From Neelides folsomi (Eukaryota; Arthropoda; Collembola; Neelipleona; Neelidae), in assembly GCA_034687125.1 (NCBI GenBank), contig JAQGBZ010000060.1, positions 124,001 to 188,000 on the forward strand: a stretch of 64,000 nt of DNA. The letters are read 5' to 3'. Below the pieces are notes generated by a model. The model did no database searches. It was given only the letters and a program-made list of their open reading frames with translations, and was not told the DNA's origin. Each line of letters starts with the position of its first letter. Within the stretch, counting starts at the first letter, position 1. This document shows positions 1 through 12,706 of this stretch, piece by piece. Both the position numbers and the translations under genes were made by a program.

Positions 1-148
1 AAAAAACAACAAAGTAAGTCAATTTGTTTTATTTATATTTTCAATCAATTTTCTAATAATAATTACAGTGCATTTACATACTTTTCGAAAGTTTTATTGA
101 GATACTTATACAATGTTAATTACTAAATTATTTTATCGTTTTGTTTAG

Positions 149-2962
149 GTAATGAGATGCTTAGAAGACAATTTGCTGAGAAGGCAAATCAAGTCGGTCC
201 ATGGATTGAGAGACAAATGGAGGCAGTTACAGCCATTGGAATGGGATTACAAGTAAATCATTTTACAAATTGATATATTTTTGTAAATTACATTTTTATC
301 AATATTCAATTCAAATGCCTAAACATATTTGCAATAAATTATAAAAGTAATCTCATCATAAGTAATAAATTATAGGTATTATGTATAGTAAGGTATATTA
401 TTAAAAGAAATGCACATTTAAAGCACATAATTGTAATTCTAAATTACATTAAAAACAAACTAAAGCTAAATTCATATTTATATTCTAATTACCTTTAACA
501 CTGGAAAAAGAATACACAATTAAAGAAAAACTCAACTTTAGAAATTCTAATATTTAGTATAAGCACTAGTAGATTTTAGTAGATAGAGATAAACTTTAGT
601 GCCTGTTCACGTGATAGGTATATTGTACATACCTAAGTATATATTTGAAGTAAATGTTTTTTTTACAAATTCACCATTTATATGGCTTTTCACGTGTATG
701 AAATGAAATGTGGGATTTTAAATTACTGCAATGAGTACAAGATTTGCCACACATGATACATTTGAACGGTTTTTAACCTGTGTGAATCAGTGTGTGTTTT
801 ATTAAATCCCCATTCTGTAAAAATGCTTTATTACACATTTTACATTTAAATGGTTTTTCACTTATGAGAATTTTGGTGTGATTTATAAGGTGCATATTTT
901 GTGAAAATGCTTTATTATATATTTTACATTTAAATGGTTTTTCACCTGTGTGAATTCTATTGTGATCTGTTAAATGGCCATTTATATAAAATAATTGATC
1001 ATATATTTTACATGCATAAGGTTTTTCTTTAATATGGTATCCGATATGTATAAGTAACTCACTCAATGATCTATTAACTTTATTACAACATAAACAAGCA
1101 AATATCTTTTTATTTAAAATATTTAATTTCACGGTACTTTTATAATTATTAGTAATTAATATATTTTCCATAATTTGATTTATTTTCTATTCTCTTGTTT
1201 CAATTTTTAATTAATTTTATTAATAAACGAGTACAAATTTTACTTGCATTAAAGCATAGTAATATTTTATCTTTCTACGTTTTGTCTATATATCTTATTA
1301 ATTATTAGGATTATTAGGATACGCTGTCAAAAATTATATTTAATATCAAATGGGAACAGAACAGTTAGTGCAAATCAAATTCCAATATCTTTGAGATATA
1401 ATATGAGTGGTGACTGGTGACAAATATCAAGTGAGACAAGTTTTTTTGTGAATGAGTCATGCAGTAAAATTAAACCCATTGGATAGGCATATATTTATCC
1501 TGCGGATTATAAAGGAAATAGAACAAAAATGTAATTTTAAACTTTTCCGCTTCTTTCTCACAAATTCTAAAGTATACTAAATGAGGATTAAACCATTTGT
1601 ATGGTAAAATAGTTTATTATATATAAATTGTCAGGTATTTATATTCCATAATACTAATTCAATACATATTTTATTCCTTGAGCTTGAGTCCCAGTAGTTT
1701 AGGTCTATAAGTAGTCATTATATACATCATTTTCGCCTTAAGATAAAATTCTAAAATACACATGATATGCACTATAAATATATGTAATTAGTGATATGTA
1801 CATAATAATTAAAATAATAGTGATAAAAGTATTAATACAAACATTAAGTAATAATAAGTTTAGTAACTTAATAAATAGTATGAAATGGTTATTATTATTA
1901 AATTTTGTTATTTTTAGGGAACATTGGAAGATCAACTCCACCGTCTTAAAGAATATCAACAAGGTGTGAACGGTTACAAGTCTCACATTGAGGAACTTGA
2001 GAAGATTCACCAAGCTGTTCAGGAAGGAATGATCTTTGAAAACAGATATACCCAGTACACGATGGAAACTCTCCGTGTGGGATGGGAACAACTTCTCACT
2101 TCCATCAATAGAAACATCAATGAAGTGGAGAATCAAATTCTTACACGAGACTCAAAAGGAATTACACAGGTAAACTAACAACCTTCATTACTATATTTAT
2201 TTCAATTTTATATATTTGTGCCACATGATTCATGGACAACTATTATATTTAATTTTCATAATTAATTCTTAAAATTTTCAATATTAATAAATGCATTTGA
2301 CCTTGTAGGAACAACTTAATGAATTTAGAAGTAGCTTCAATCACTTCGACAAGAATAGGACCGGAAAGCTTACGAAGGAAGAGTTCAAGTCATGCCTTGT
2401 ATCTCTTGGCTATTCCATCGGAAAGGATAAGCAGGTGAGATTTTGATCAACTTAAGTATATAGAACTTTATTATAAATTTTACACTAAATGAACTGGGTT
2501 GAATTTTAAATGATTAATTTAATTTAGGGAGAGATTGACTTCCAGCGCATAATGGCAGTGGTTGATGCGAATAACTCAGGGAGCGTCCACTTTGATGCTT
2601 TCCTCGATTTCATGACGAGGGAATCGACAGACACCGACACGGCAGAGCAAGTTATTGACTCATTTAGAATCCTCGCTGGCGATAAGGTAAGATTTGAAAA
2701 AATTATAATAGACGGAGAATTATAGGATATAAAATAAATATGATGAATATTTTGAAGATGTATTTAATTAGATTTTTAATTAATTAATTAATTGTGTTTG
2801 TAGCCCTACATCTTGCCTGATGAATTGCGGCGGGAATTGCCTCCAGACCAAGCAGAGTATTGTATTCAGAGGATGGCACAATTCAGAGGCCAAGGCGCCG
2901 CCCCTGGAGCCCTTGATTACATGTCATTTTCCACGGCTCTGTACGGAGAGTCCGATATGTAA
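149..2962 (+). CDS. Actn: alpha-actinin, C-terminal exons (gene runs off the left edge)
   Basis: Five exons read in frame: 149-252, 1918-2169, 2309-2434, 2528-2686 and 2804-2962, 265 residues plus stop. They encode the last spectrin repeat and the calmodulin-like EF-hand domain of alpha-actinin, the antiparallel dimer that cross-links F-actin at Z-discs and adhesion sites. Visible marks are VGWEQLL and [11 protein letters not shown] at the end of the rod, a first EF loop [12 protein letters not shown], a second loop starting DANNSGS whose twelfth position is Ala rather than Glu, and the family C-terminus YGESDM. The first loop keeps side chains that could bind calcium, as in non-muscle or some invertebrate isoforms; that is inference. 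The actin-binding domain and most of the rod lie left of the window. The first intron in view holds an antisense zinc-finger pseudogene. Confidence 0.96.
671..1171 (-). pseudogene. C2H2 zinc-finger pseudogene, antisense in an alpha-actinin intron
   Basis: An intronless frame begins at an ATG at 1169-1171 on the minus strand and carries about four C2H2-like units joined by EKPFKC-type linkers. It is broken. A TAA at 773-775 replaces the Glu of a TGEKP linker, and the same frame continues into one more finger (CIMCGKSC, then KSHISFH) as far as a TGA at 671-673. Two upstream units have the second zinc-binding Cys changed to Tyr (CKIYDQ and CKIYNK), which would abolish metal binding, and one linker reads ISEKP. 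The unit style matches the zinc-finger loci at 18.5 and 22-24.5 kb. I take it as a decayed copy inserted in the intron, opposite to the host gene. Confidence 0.85.
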
Positions 2963-5900
2963 TTTTACAAGAACCCTCGTTTTTAGAACACCTTCTCCCG
3001 TCCGCCTTAATTTCTCACGATGTTCACTTGAGGATTATAAATATATTTAATTGAGTTTACTTGCAATGAAGCCGTGTATTCGACGTTTCAGAGCCTTTCA
3101 AATATTTTAAATAGTTTAGAATTTTTTCCGATCAGAGAATTTTAAAATATTGTCACTCTCACTGAATAACAAATTGGCAAAATAATAAATATGCCAGGAA
3201 TTTAAAAAAAGAGCAATAATTTTCAATGTGTCCAGTCTTCCGGTTCAAAAAGAGTTTAAAAAAGAAGATTTTGAATAACTAAACTAAAAAACTATTACAA
3301 TTAAGAATGGAGTTTAGATCAATTATTATTATTAATGCCTAAATAAGTATGATGTGTGTGGATGGGTCTCCGCGTGTGGTTGGGCGAGTATTTATTCTGT
3401 ACGTTTTGCAAGATTATAAAAAATACATTTAAAACAAGATTTGGTAAAAATGAATGTTGGGTTGGATTTTGACTCAATTTGGAATTTTTAGTTTAAATAG
3501 GCAAAATAATGATTTGTTTTTGCATGCGTAGGAAGACACTTAAGTACCTTTTCAAAATTAAATACAAAAAAGTTAATTCAATGGGAACTCTCCAGTATTT
3601 TAATTGTGTTGTATTCAAAGAGCAACTTCAAAAACATTAGGTTGAGTGTAGAAACGACGGTGGACTAATATATTAAATAAATTATTATTATTACAATTAT
3701 TTTCAAAACTAGTCTTGAAAGAGTCTAAGGAAGAGATTCATGCAAAGACAAAATTATAAATGTAAGGATAATTAGTTAAATGTTAAATGTAAATTAAAGA
3801 GTATTGTTTGTGTAAATATCATTATTTTTTCTTTTAAATTTACGTTGCTTAAATCTTTTGATTGAGCCTTACAATGAGGAAAATACGAGAACATAAAAGC
3901 AAGTCTTTTTGCAAAGTATACAAAATTATTAATTAATTACATTTATTAGTTTTTAGATTCTTCATTGAATTGAATTTTGTCTTTAAAATTGTAAAAAGTA
4001 AATTATTATGATTTAAGTCAATGATGAAAATTTAACAAAGTTTGCAATTTATTATTATTATTTTAGCATTAGCCATTTAATTTATTTATTAGTCAATAAA
4101 TTATAAATGTTTAGGTTTATTTAAGAGTAGATTAAAAATAATTTTGATTTTCGCTGAAACATCACAGTTTAAAGTTTCTGTGCAGCCAATGATTTCAGAT
4201 TTTGCAGGTAGAGATTTAATTACAAAATGATGTAAATACCTATTGATTGTAAAAAAAGCTGGTAATTTACTGCTTTCTCCTATAAGAATGTGCCAATGAT
4301 TATTTCAACTATTAATTATATTTTACATCTTGTGTCATAAGATGACAAGAAATTAAGAAAGCGTTGAATGTCAAATTGAGCGCTTAATTATATTCAAAGA
4401 TTCAAAAGATTCAAAGACAGCTAAAATATCCAAATAATTATAAATTGTTCTCAAAAAGTCAATTTCAAATGATTTTCATTTATGTTCAATTCTTAAATGG
4501 AAAATGAAATTGTCAACAAAAAATAAATCCAAATTTTCAAATTTTCTACATTGGATCTAAACTCTAAAAAACCAAATATCAATTAATGTAAGAAGGATTG
4601 TTAAATGAGTTAATGAGAATTAACTGCCTAATTTAATAATTTTCATTCTTCATTACTTCTCTAAATGTATATTATAGGGAATTAAGATTTAAACTAACAT
4701 TAAATTTAAATTATACGCTAACAGAAAGAACATCACACAATATAAATATATAAAATTAACGAATACTTAAATTAGTATCAAATACAATTAAGCTTATAGG
4801 AGACTTCCGTTTCATTGTATGTGTGATTGGGATTGTGGATGAGGAACAGATTGCCATTAAAGTGACTTTGTGTGGCCATACTTATATTAGCTAATAAAAG
4901 CTATTTAAGTAATGAATAAATGGTTAATTTGAGTGTCAGGTGAGTCTATTATTTACAATGTCATAAATTATTTTATTTGTAGTTTAATTAAAAAAGTTAA
5001 TGCAGGAGTGGAAGGAGTGAGAGAAATAATTCAATGTACTTTACATTAATTCTAGGCAAGCTCTATAACTCTTAAAGTTAGTTACTATTACAGATACTTA
5101 ATGATGTATATGTTAGATTTAATATAATAATTAAATATTCAAAGCTAATCTCAATTTAAAAATATTAATTCTTCATTGTCCGAAATTCTTCAATACTTGT
5201 ATGATGAATTAAAATCTGAAATAAACGTCTTGTGAAATTACATTCAATTTATTTATTTAATAATATATCAACATTTAATATATTTATAGGTAGTAAACAT
5301 TTAATTAATCCTATTATAAAGTAGGCGAATAAAAAACTTGAATTATATTTGATTGGTTTGATTTTACTTGTGAATGAGCAACACTTGAGTTTGATTCACA
5401 ATTGGTATTTGGACCGTGAAGTGGAATTGTGAATAAGTTTTAGGTCTGTTCAAGAGTTTGAGTTCGGGAAAGGGAAGTTGAAGTCTAAAGTTGTGTGATG
5501 AGCCCAATTGAGCCTCGTACAACTGCGCCTCAAAACTTCTATTTCTTCCGAGCCCCTGGACTTGAGTGGAATGGCCATAAACGGACAGAATGAGAAAACC
5601 AGTGAGGAGAGTGAGAACTCCGATTCTCCGCTCCGCTTCGGTTTACTCAAATTGGAAAGGACGGGACCCACAATTTCCCAGTTTTTTCATCACGCACATA
5701 AAAAGAATAAAAGTTTCCCCATTGTGGTTTCCGCATAAACTTCATTTCATACATATAAGTAATACAGATATCTACATAAAATATACCGTACATTGTGCAA
5801 ACATTGTGTGAGTTACAGTTGAAGTTTATTCCAACCCGTGTGTTTCATAATGCCCAAATAAAATTCAACGCGTGTCATAAAATGTGACAAGAAAATTCCA

Positions 5901-6000
5901 ACCAATATTGGAGAGGGAAAAGGAGAAGGAGAAGAAAAGGAAAGAACTTGGAAGTTTGTGCCAAGGGGGAAATCAAAGGGATTTCAATTAAAATTGAATT
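2963..6000. other. alpha-actinin 3' UTR and intergenic region
   Basis: This is the 3' flank of alpha-actinin and the upstream flank of the Ly6-like gene. A possible AATAAA lies near 3184, but such hexamers are frequent in this AT-rich DNA. A GC-richer block at about 5450-5700 may be promoter or 5' UTR of the downstream gene. Its open frames resemble no family I know and overlap on both strands, so I call no gene. Confidence 0.5.
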
Positions 6001-9000
6001 ATGGTGCAGCGTGTCGAATTGAGCCAATGTCTTTTACAACGTTTTATTTTGAGTCTTGTTCTTCTCTCGAGTGCCACAACAGGTAATTAGTATTCGGTTT
6101 ATTTCCTTTTATTGGGTCTTTAGGAGATGGGAAGAGAAAGATTGTCGACAACTGCGTGGTTTATTGATCTCTTCTCTGCTTAAAGATATACTGTATGATC
6201 ATTCCTCTCACTTCTTCCTTTTAAACAACCGTCGGTTATGGGCATGGGAAAGAGACCAAATAGAGGTTAAAGTATATTATTAACTATATAACTATTGAGT
6301 CTATCATAAAGAATAAAGACACATCCTTGTCAAGAAGGTTCCTTCAAACTTCACAAACTTGAGTCAAGAATTGTGAACTAAATATCCTTTACTTTTATAA
6401 GGCTTATGATAAATGTATGAAGCAGAGTGGAGGAGCTTTATAGATATTGCCATTTAATACAAGCGACATATGTGTCCATTAAAGTTATTTACAATGAGTA
6501 GTGAGCGTAACTGGAGTATAATAAAGTCATATTAGATAGACTCAAATGATTATATGGTTCCAGATCTAAAGACTCCAATCTCTTTTTTAACCGAGGCGTG
6601 AGGTGTATTATAAAGTCACAGAGTGTCTAATGGGATTTTTATATTGATTTTCCAACTAGTGAGAGGGGGAGAATAAAGTTCAATTGAGAGAAGAAATTGA
6701 AGTAGCAGAGATATATTGTATTTTGATTTTGATATACATTATACTTGTATTTAGAATGTATACTTACTTATGTACTGCATTATTATTATCATGTATTAAG
6801 AATGACATGCTTTGGAGTCTACTAGATATTAATAAAGGGTTGCATGCAGATATGAATTATAAAAGGTTTAGTAAAGACGGTTATTACTGATGGTTTAAAG
6901 TTGATTTGGAATTAAACAGCACCTTGGGATTTAATCTGCATGAAATGTTGGGAATTATTTAAAGGATTTTAACTGGATATTAACGGGATCTTAACGAGGG
7001 CTGGAGATCGAAGAAATTCCTTCGGCAAGAGGAAAACCTTGTTTTGGACTAAAGTAATTTTGAAGGATAAGCTGATCAATTTATCGGATTAGTAATTGAG
7101 GAGAACGCTGAGCATTCACCATTAAAATGCATACATTTTAATATAGGAGGAATTGATATAATATCTACAAATATCATAGTGTATGTATATCTACAGTTAT
7201 ATTACGTAGTTAAATAAATAAATATTTACTTAGGGGAGTAAGTGGATACTTTGAAAGCAGAGAAAGTTCGGAAAGTTACATTGGAGCAAATCCCATTCCA
7301 GACTTAAATTTCAATTAGCTAAATTGAGTTGCTTGAATAAAATTTTGATCTGAAAGAGGATTAACCTCAATAAGATACTGATAACATTAATAACGGGAGT
7401 AAAGTTTATTAACATTTCTATTTACTTATATTAAATATTTTTAGTATTTTAGTTGAAATTAATATTTTTTATTAAAGTTAATTTTTGGCTACCAATACAC
7501 GCATAAAGGACAATAACGAAGGCAAAGAACATTTTTCCTATTCAAATTAATTTAAATTCGTTATTTTATTGACATAATCAATTGGCTAAATATTTATAGA
7601 TGATAAAGAGTTTATAGTTTTACCATATAGTATAATAACTTTATATTTACATTAACACTAATTTTATAATTAAAGGACCCTATTCTATAAGCTATTACAT
7701 GATTGGGCTAAGTCTTTACTTATTATAGTTTAAATATTTGTAATCAGGGAGTTAAATCGAATCTCCTGTTTGTTCATTCATGCAATAAATAATGCGGAAT
7801 CTCAAAAGAACTCAAGTGCAATTTGAGTGAATTGTTCAGCGTATGGAATTTAATCTTATTAAATATTTCATGGGATGAATTCTTAAATTTCTTCTTCACC
7901 TCGCCCATCCGACTTCAATTCAATGAGAGGTTTAGGAATTGAAAGGGAAAAAGATAAATAAACCGCTGTCGTTTAATCTTCTCGGGTCTCAACGGAGTCC
8001 CAATGGAGTTTGAAGGGAGTTTGAGTTGAGTTTCAATAGAGTTGATCTTCATCTCACCACAACTCATTCCACCGCATTTTGTATCCCTTTGGAGTGGAGG
8101 AATCAATAAGAATCGTCATTGGGCCCTTGAGCTTTTATTCCGCAGCCAAATTCTCTTTATGCGGAACTCTCTTTATATAATCGAGTAATCAAGTCTCAAT
8201 TTATTCCATTATTTTCAGGACTTCAATGTTACGAGTGCCTTTTCCTCAATTGGTAAACTTTTACTTACTTTTATATGTATTTATACTTACAAGCTCTATA
8301 CTATCATTTCTGATTACTTGACTTTGATTTTACATGTTTAGCATCAGCATGTTTTTTGTTCAATATTGTGAACAATTTTCATTTGCTTTCTAAATCCCAT
8401 TTACTCCTAGGTATTCAATAAATATGTTACAAAAATTATTTATACAATATAACAGCATATTGTATGCATACAGTATATTTTTATTATTTTTATGTTATGT
8501 AAAAAATTCCAAAAATAGGTGCTATATGAAAAATATTTTAATTGGAGAGGTTCATATATATAGGTTCAGACCATTTTTGTTAAATAATTCCATTTTCATT
8601 TACATACTTCATCCACCTATGAATATTAATTATATAGGTTTATACGTTACACCTATGTATTAGATTTAATGTATTTTTGTGTAAGTTCATGAAATCACCA
8701 ATTCCATTTTAAGAAATGGTCTGAACAGTAGATTAATAAATAATTGACAATTTAAAAAATGACAGTAAGGAGCTGATATTTGGTTTAATGTACAGCGATT
8801 CCGGAGCCATTTGTGAATCAATAAAAAATTCAATGGTGAAGATCTTCGGTTCCAAACGTCACAACATTGACTTCGATCCCAAAGTGACGTGTCCAGAGAG
8901 TTCCCCAAATCAAAATGACACTCAATGGTCGCCGCTAGTCCAAACTTGCCCAAGGAGCGACTCCGTCTGTCTTTTCGCTCCCATCAAAGTCCTCACCGAA

Positions 9001-9396
9001 TTCGACGGCCTCCGGTACAAAGTTCCGTTTACGGGGCGAACCTCCAGGATGAGTGGTGGGTATTTGCGGGGCTGCGCCTCGAGACGTGCAGTCACCGATG
9101 AAGACACAATTTCAGTGAGGATGGAAATGGTGAATGAATCGTTGGCGGGAATCGATCAGAATTCCTTTTCCGACGGCTACAAATTCACGGTTCTCCATTC
9201 TCATGAGTTCTTTATAGAATTAAAGGGAGAAAACTCCTATCGGTGCTATCAAGACATCTGCAATGACCGATCTTCACCGAAACGAGGCCGTGGGAATGGA
9301 GGGAGATTAAATGGACAATTAAATATTTATTTCCTCACCCTTTCTGCTCTCCTTCAACAGTCAACATTCTTTCGATTCTTTACGTTCAATAATTAA
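6001..9396 (+). CDS. secreted Ly6/uPAR-like (three-finger) protein
   Basis: Three exons, 6001-6082, 8219-8252 and 8796-9396, give 238 residues. Residues 1 to about 27 are a hydrophobic signal peptide (LSLVLLLSSATT). The mature start, LQCYECLFLNCDSGAICE, is the typical opening of a Ly6/uPAR three-finger domain. Ten cysteines follow, and the last is in a DICND motif like the LCN terminus of the family. The middle is longer than a standard 75-90 residue Ly6 domain. After the last Cys comes a basic spacer and a hydrophobic tail (IYFLTLSALL) that could be a GPI-attachment signal. Members act as cell-surface or secreted modulators in arthropods; the partner here is unknown. The Trp/Cys junction codon across the 34-base exon is what restores the CxxC pattern and supports the splice choice. 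Confidence 0.8.
6083..8218 (+). other. first intron of the Ly6-like gene
   Basis: A 2.1-kb intron. It is mostly AT-rich with a GC-richer patch near 7880-8160. No coding signal or RNA gene was recognised. Confidence 0.6.
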
Positions 9397-9582
9397 GAAA
9401 TGGTTAAATATTGGAAAAGTACCTTTGTGAATTTTTATACATAACTATTGTAATCATTAAATAGAGTAATTTATTAAATGCTTATAAATGTTATTATTAG
9501 GTAAATTAAATTACTTAAATACCTAATCAGATATGAAAGTATGCATGATGAGTTTGTATTATATGATGAAATTGAATTATTA

Positions 9583-9682
9583 TAAAACTTTATATATATA
9601 TTATTTAAATGAATTATTTTATTATTTTAAAACTTTATATATATATTATTTAAATGAATTATTTTATTATTTTAAAACTTTT
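9583..9682. repeat. 45-bp tandem repeat, about 2.2 copies
   Basis: The block beginning TAAAACTTTATATATATATT starts at 9583 and again at 9628, and a third partial start (TAAAACTT) is at 9673, so the period is exactly 45 bp. The copies are almost identical. It lies just downstream of the Ly6-like gene. Confidence 0.9.
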
Positions 9683-12370
9683 TAAAATTAATTAATAATT
9701 AGCATTCTAAAATATATTTTATCAATTTTAATTAACAATGTAATAAATAAAATAAAACATTATATTTTATGATAGTATATGGTACAATTATGCACATAAA
9801 GTTATTATAAAGTTTAGAATTGGGAAATTATCAATTAATTATTTGTTCATAAACTGAAGTGACCATTTGAGTGATTATTTATCAATGGAATTTCCAAGTT
9901 ACTTTCTTGTACAAACTTTGTTCATTTTCAATTCCAACCAACTTTTGTTTCAATCAAACTTTCAAAATCATATGTGTCAAATGACATTCCATATATCATT
10001 TATTTAAAAAAAAGTTTTTCAAGTACTGATTGAATGTGAATGTGTAAAAAATAAGTTCTGTAAATACAGGTATTTAACTAAATTCTCCTTAAAGGGGAAG
10101 TTCAAAAAAAGAAAATTCTCATTTTCTTAAAGTTGAATAAATAAATAAATATCAACTCTTATTATTTTAATACACACATACATCATACAAAAATGAATTT
10201 ATTGCGATTTATTAAAAACAAACGCTGAAATAAATTACAATTGAATTTCACACAAATAATCATATTTTAAGAGGATTAATTATAAAAATTATATAAAAAG
10301 TTTACTCTGAGACTATAACTTAAGATGCTTTTCGAATAAATAATCATTTTAATCCTTTCTCTTCAAATATATGTATCTCCCGAAATCTCAAAATATATGA
10401 TAACAAATGAATATAACTTTGTTCTCATTGTAAGTACTACCTACCTTACCTAGTGACCAGCATTATACATGGTATTTTTGGTAATTGGTAATCCCAATCT
10501 AAATATACAGGGTGTATGTAGGGTACCATATATAAGCATAATATCTATGTATGTATACAATTGGTAATTTTAAGTAATCTTCTCCACCTTTGTACCTGCA
10601 TGCAAAGAGATTATTTTTATAAATATAGTATAAACCTTAAGTTTTATAAGTATATCTCAACTTACATAAAATTTTATCAGCGATTTGAGCACTATTAGAT
10701 TCAATTAATTATTCTGGATCACTTGGTGGATCTGAGCCGATGATAGATGCAAAAGATCCTCTTCAATTTCCACTCATGTTCGAATTTCAGGAGCCAAACC
10801 AAGAAGACATTAAAAAGATTTACAACGCCTGAATTGGAAATAAGGGGAATGGAGAATTTGGTGTAGTCCTTATTCCAGTACATACATTTCCCATCTCATT
10901 TATTTTCATTTTATCTTTTCTCTTCGAGGAGTGATGAATGAGAGAATCCTTCTGAAATTAAATTAAACTCAAAAGGATTCACACAATCCAATATTACAAA
11001 CTAAAAATACTACCAATTATTCAAACAATCAAAAAAATCGCGTTTGGCTTAATAATTTAAATAAAATTCACAAATTTAATTTTAAGAAAATCAAAAAATA
11101 ATCAAAACAAATAAAATGTTCAAATTAATTGGATTTATCTCAAAAATAATTTTTATATAATTTACTATTCATGATTTATATTTTTTCATTTAATTTACAT
11201 TGCATTAATTTCTAATTCATAATTATAAAATATTTTTTTAAATTATAATTTATATTTATGCAAATATTTCTTATGAAATTAATTATTTATATTTATTTAT
11301 TTAATCTTTCTTTATTTAATATTAGATGCATGATGACGAAAAATGTCGCAATTTTGTTAAAAAAATAATTTTATTGGAATCTGAAATAAAATATAATTTC
11401 GGTCTCAAAAATCAATAATTGTGAATGCGAATCATAAAAGGTTTCAGCTTTGGCTTATTTGTAAAACGTGCCGAGGGATCCTTCCAGGTGTGTGACTTTT
11501 GAGTATCTCATTCCGAAGACGCGTCGAAGTTTCCCAGGATGGAGATTTCATCTCAAATCGGATGAAACTGCCAAGGCTTCGGTCTTTCACATCTCCCTGG
11601 AAGCCTCTCGAGAGATATTGACTAAAATGTAAGGAGGGGAAGAACCGGAGATTGAAAATGATTTTAAGGCTCTTCATTTTCCTCCCCACGTCCCTCCTGA
11701 GAACATTAAACCACAAAATTACGTTTGTTGTAAAAGGGGGATTCGAAACGGAGAATGAACGGAGGGCATTTTGGATTTAACAAATTATAATTTTACTTTG
11801 CCTTCAGGGCCCAACTTCTCTAATCCCTCCATAATGTTTAGAAGGAAATATTATTCTTAAAGATAATGGGAATTTCCCAATTTAAGTTTTACCTCAACCG
11901 CAAACCAATCATTTAGCCAAGACCATCAAAAACTACTAAAACTTAATTCATTGAATCAACACAAATATTAACCAAGTTTACATAAGAGATAGAAAGTAAC
12001 AAATATTAGTTAAAGATTTAATGTAAATCATTTAACTCAACAATTTAACACTTGAATTAATCTATCTTAATAAAATATTGAGGATTTTTTAGTTCACCAA
12101 TTTTTCTCGCTAACAACAACAGCTAAATTAAAAATATCAATCTGACCGGAATCTTTCCGTGATGACCAAGACGGAGCGATTTGAAATATGCAGATCGTTC
12201 TCGAGAAATCTGTGACAATGTGGGTTTTGAGAAGGAGGGGTCACAAAAACTTTTGAAATATTTTGTAAAAGTTGTCGAGTTTGAGTTAACGAAACATTTT
12301 TATTCCAAACCGAGCTGTCATTTTCTTTACGGGAAAGATAGAGGACGATTTTAAGTCAAGGTTCCCGATC

Positions 12371-12407
12371 GGGTAATAACCGAATAGGGTAATAACCGAA
12401 TCGGGTA
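12371..12407. repeat. 16-bp tandem repeat, about 2.3 copies
   Basis: The unit GGGTAATAACCGAATA is followed by a near-identical copy and by the beginning of a third. It lies 140 bp left of the foldback element and may belong to the same insertion. Confidence 0.75.
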
Positions 12408-12545
12408 GCAAAGTTCTAAGTCAAACACTCCTTAATTTAAATTACGGAAAGACGTATGTTAATAAATATAAAATCAGCTCACGCTGTTGTAATAAGAGCT
12501 AAAAGTCGAAGAATTACGGAAATACACTGATATTTTATAACTAAA

Positions 12546-12706
12546 GACCAGCAATGGGCCCGTATCCCGACGGGTTGGTATCTTTTATCCATTAAAAACT
12601 ATTTGTTTATCAGAGATAAACGGAGATTTGTACTACTCTGTACCATTTAATAGTTTTTAATGGGTAGAAGTTGCGAACCAGTCGGGAGACTGACCGATTG
12701 CTGGTT
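12546..12706. mobile_element. foldback (MITE-like) element with imperfect inverted arms
   Basis: The left end GACCAGCAATGGGCC is matched by the reverse complement of the right end (AACCAGCAATCGGTC). Similarity continues through CCCGAC and CCATTAAAAACTATT, giving arms of about 58 bp around a loop of about 45 bp. No coding capacity. This is the shape of a non-autonomous DNA transposon remnant; the family is not identified. Confidence 0.65.

Noticed and set aside
2820-3050. 76-codon plus-strand frame
   Set aside because: Out-of-frame shadow of the last alpha-actinin exon.
8687-9107. Minus-strand frames over the Ly6-like gene
   Set aside because: Antisense shadows of its large exon.
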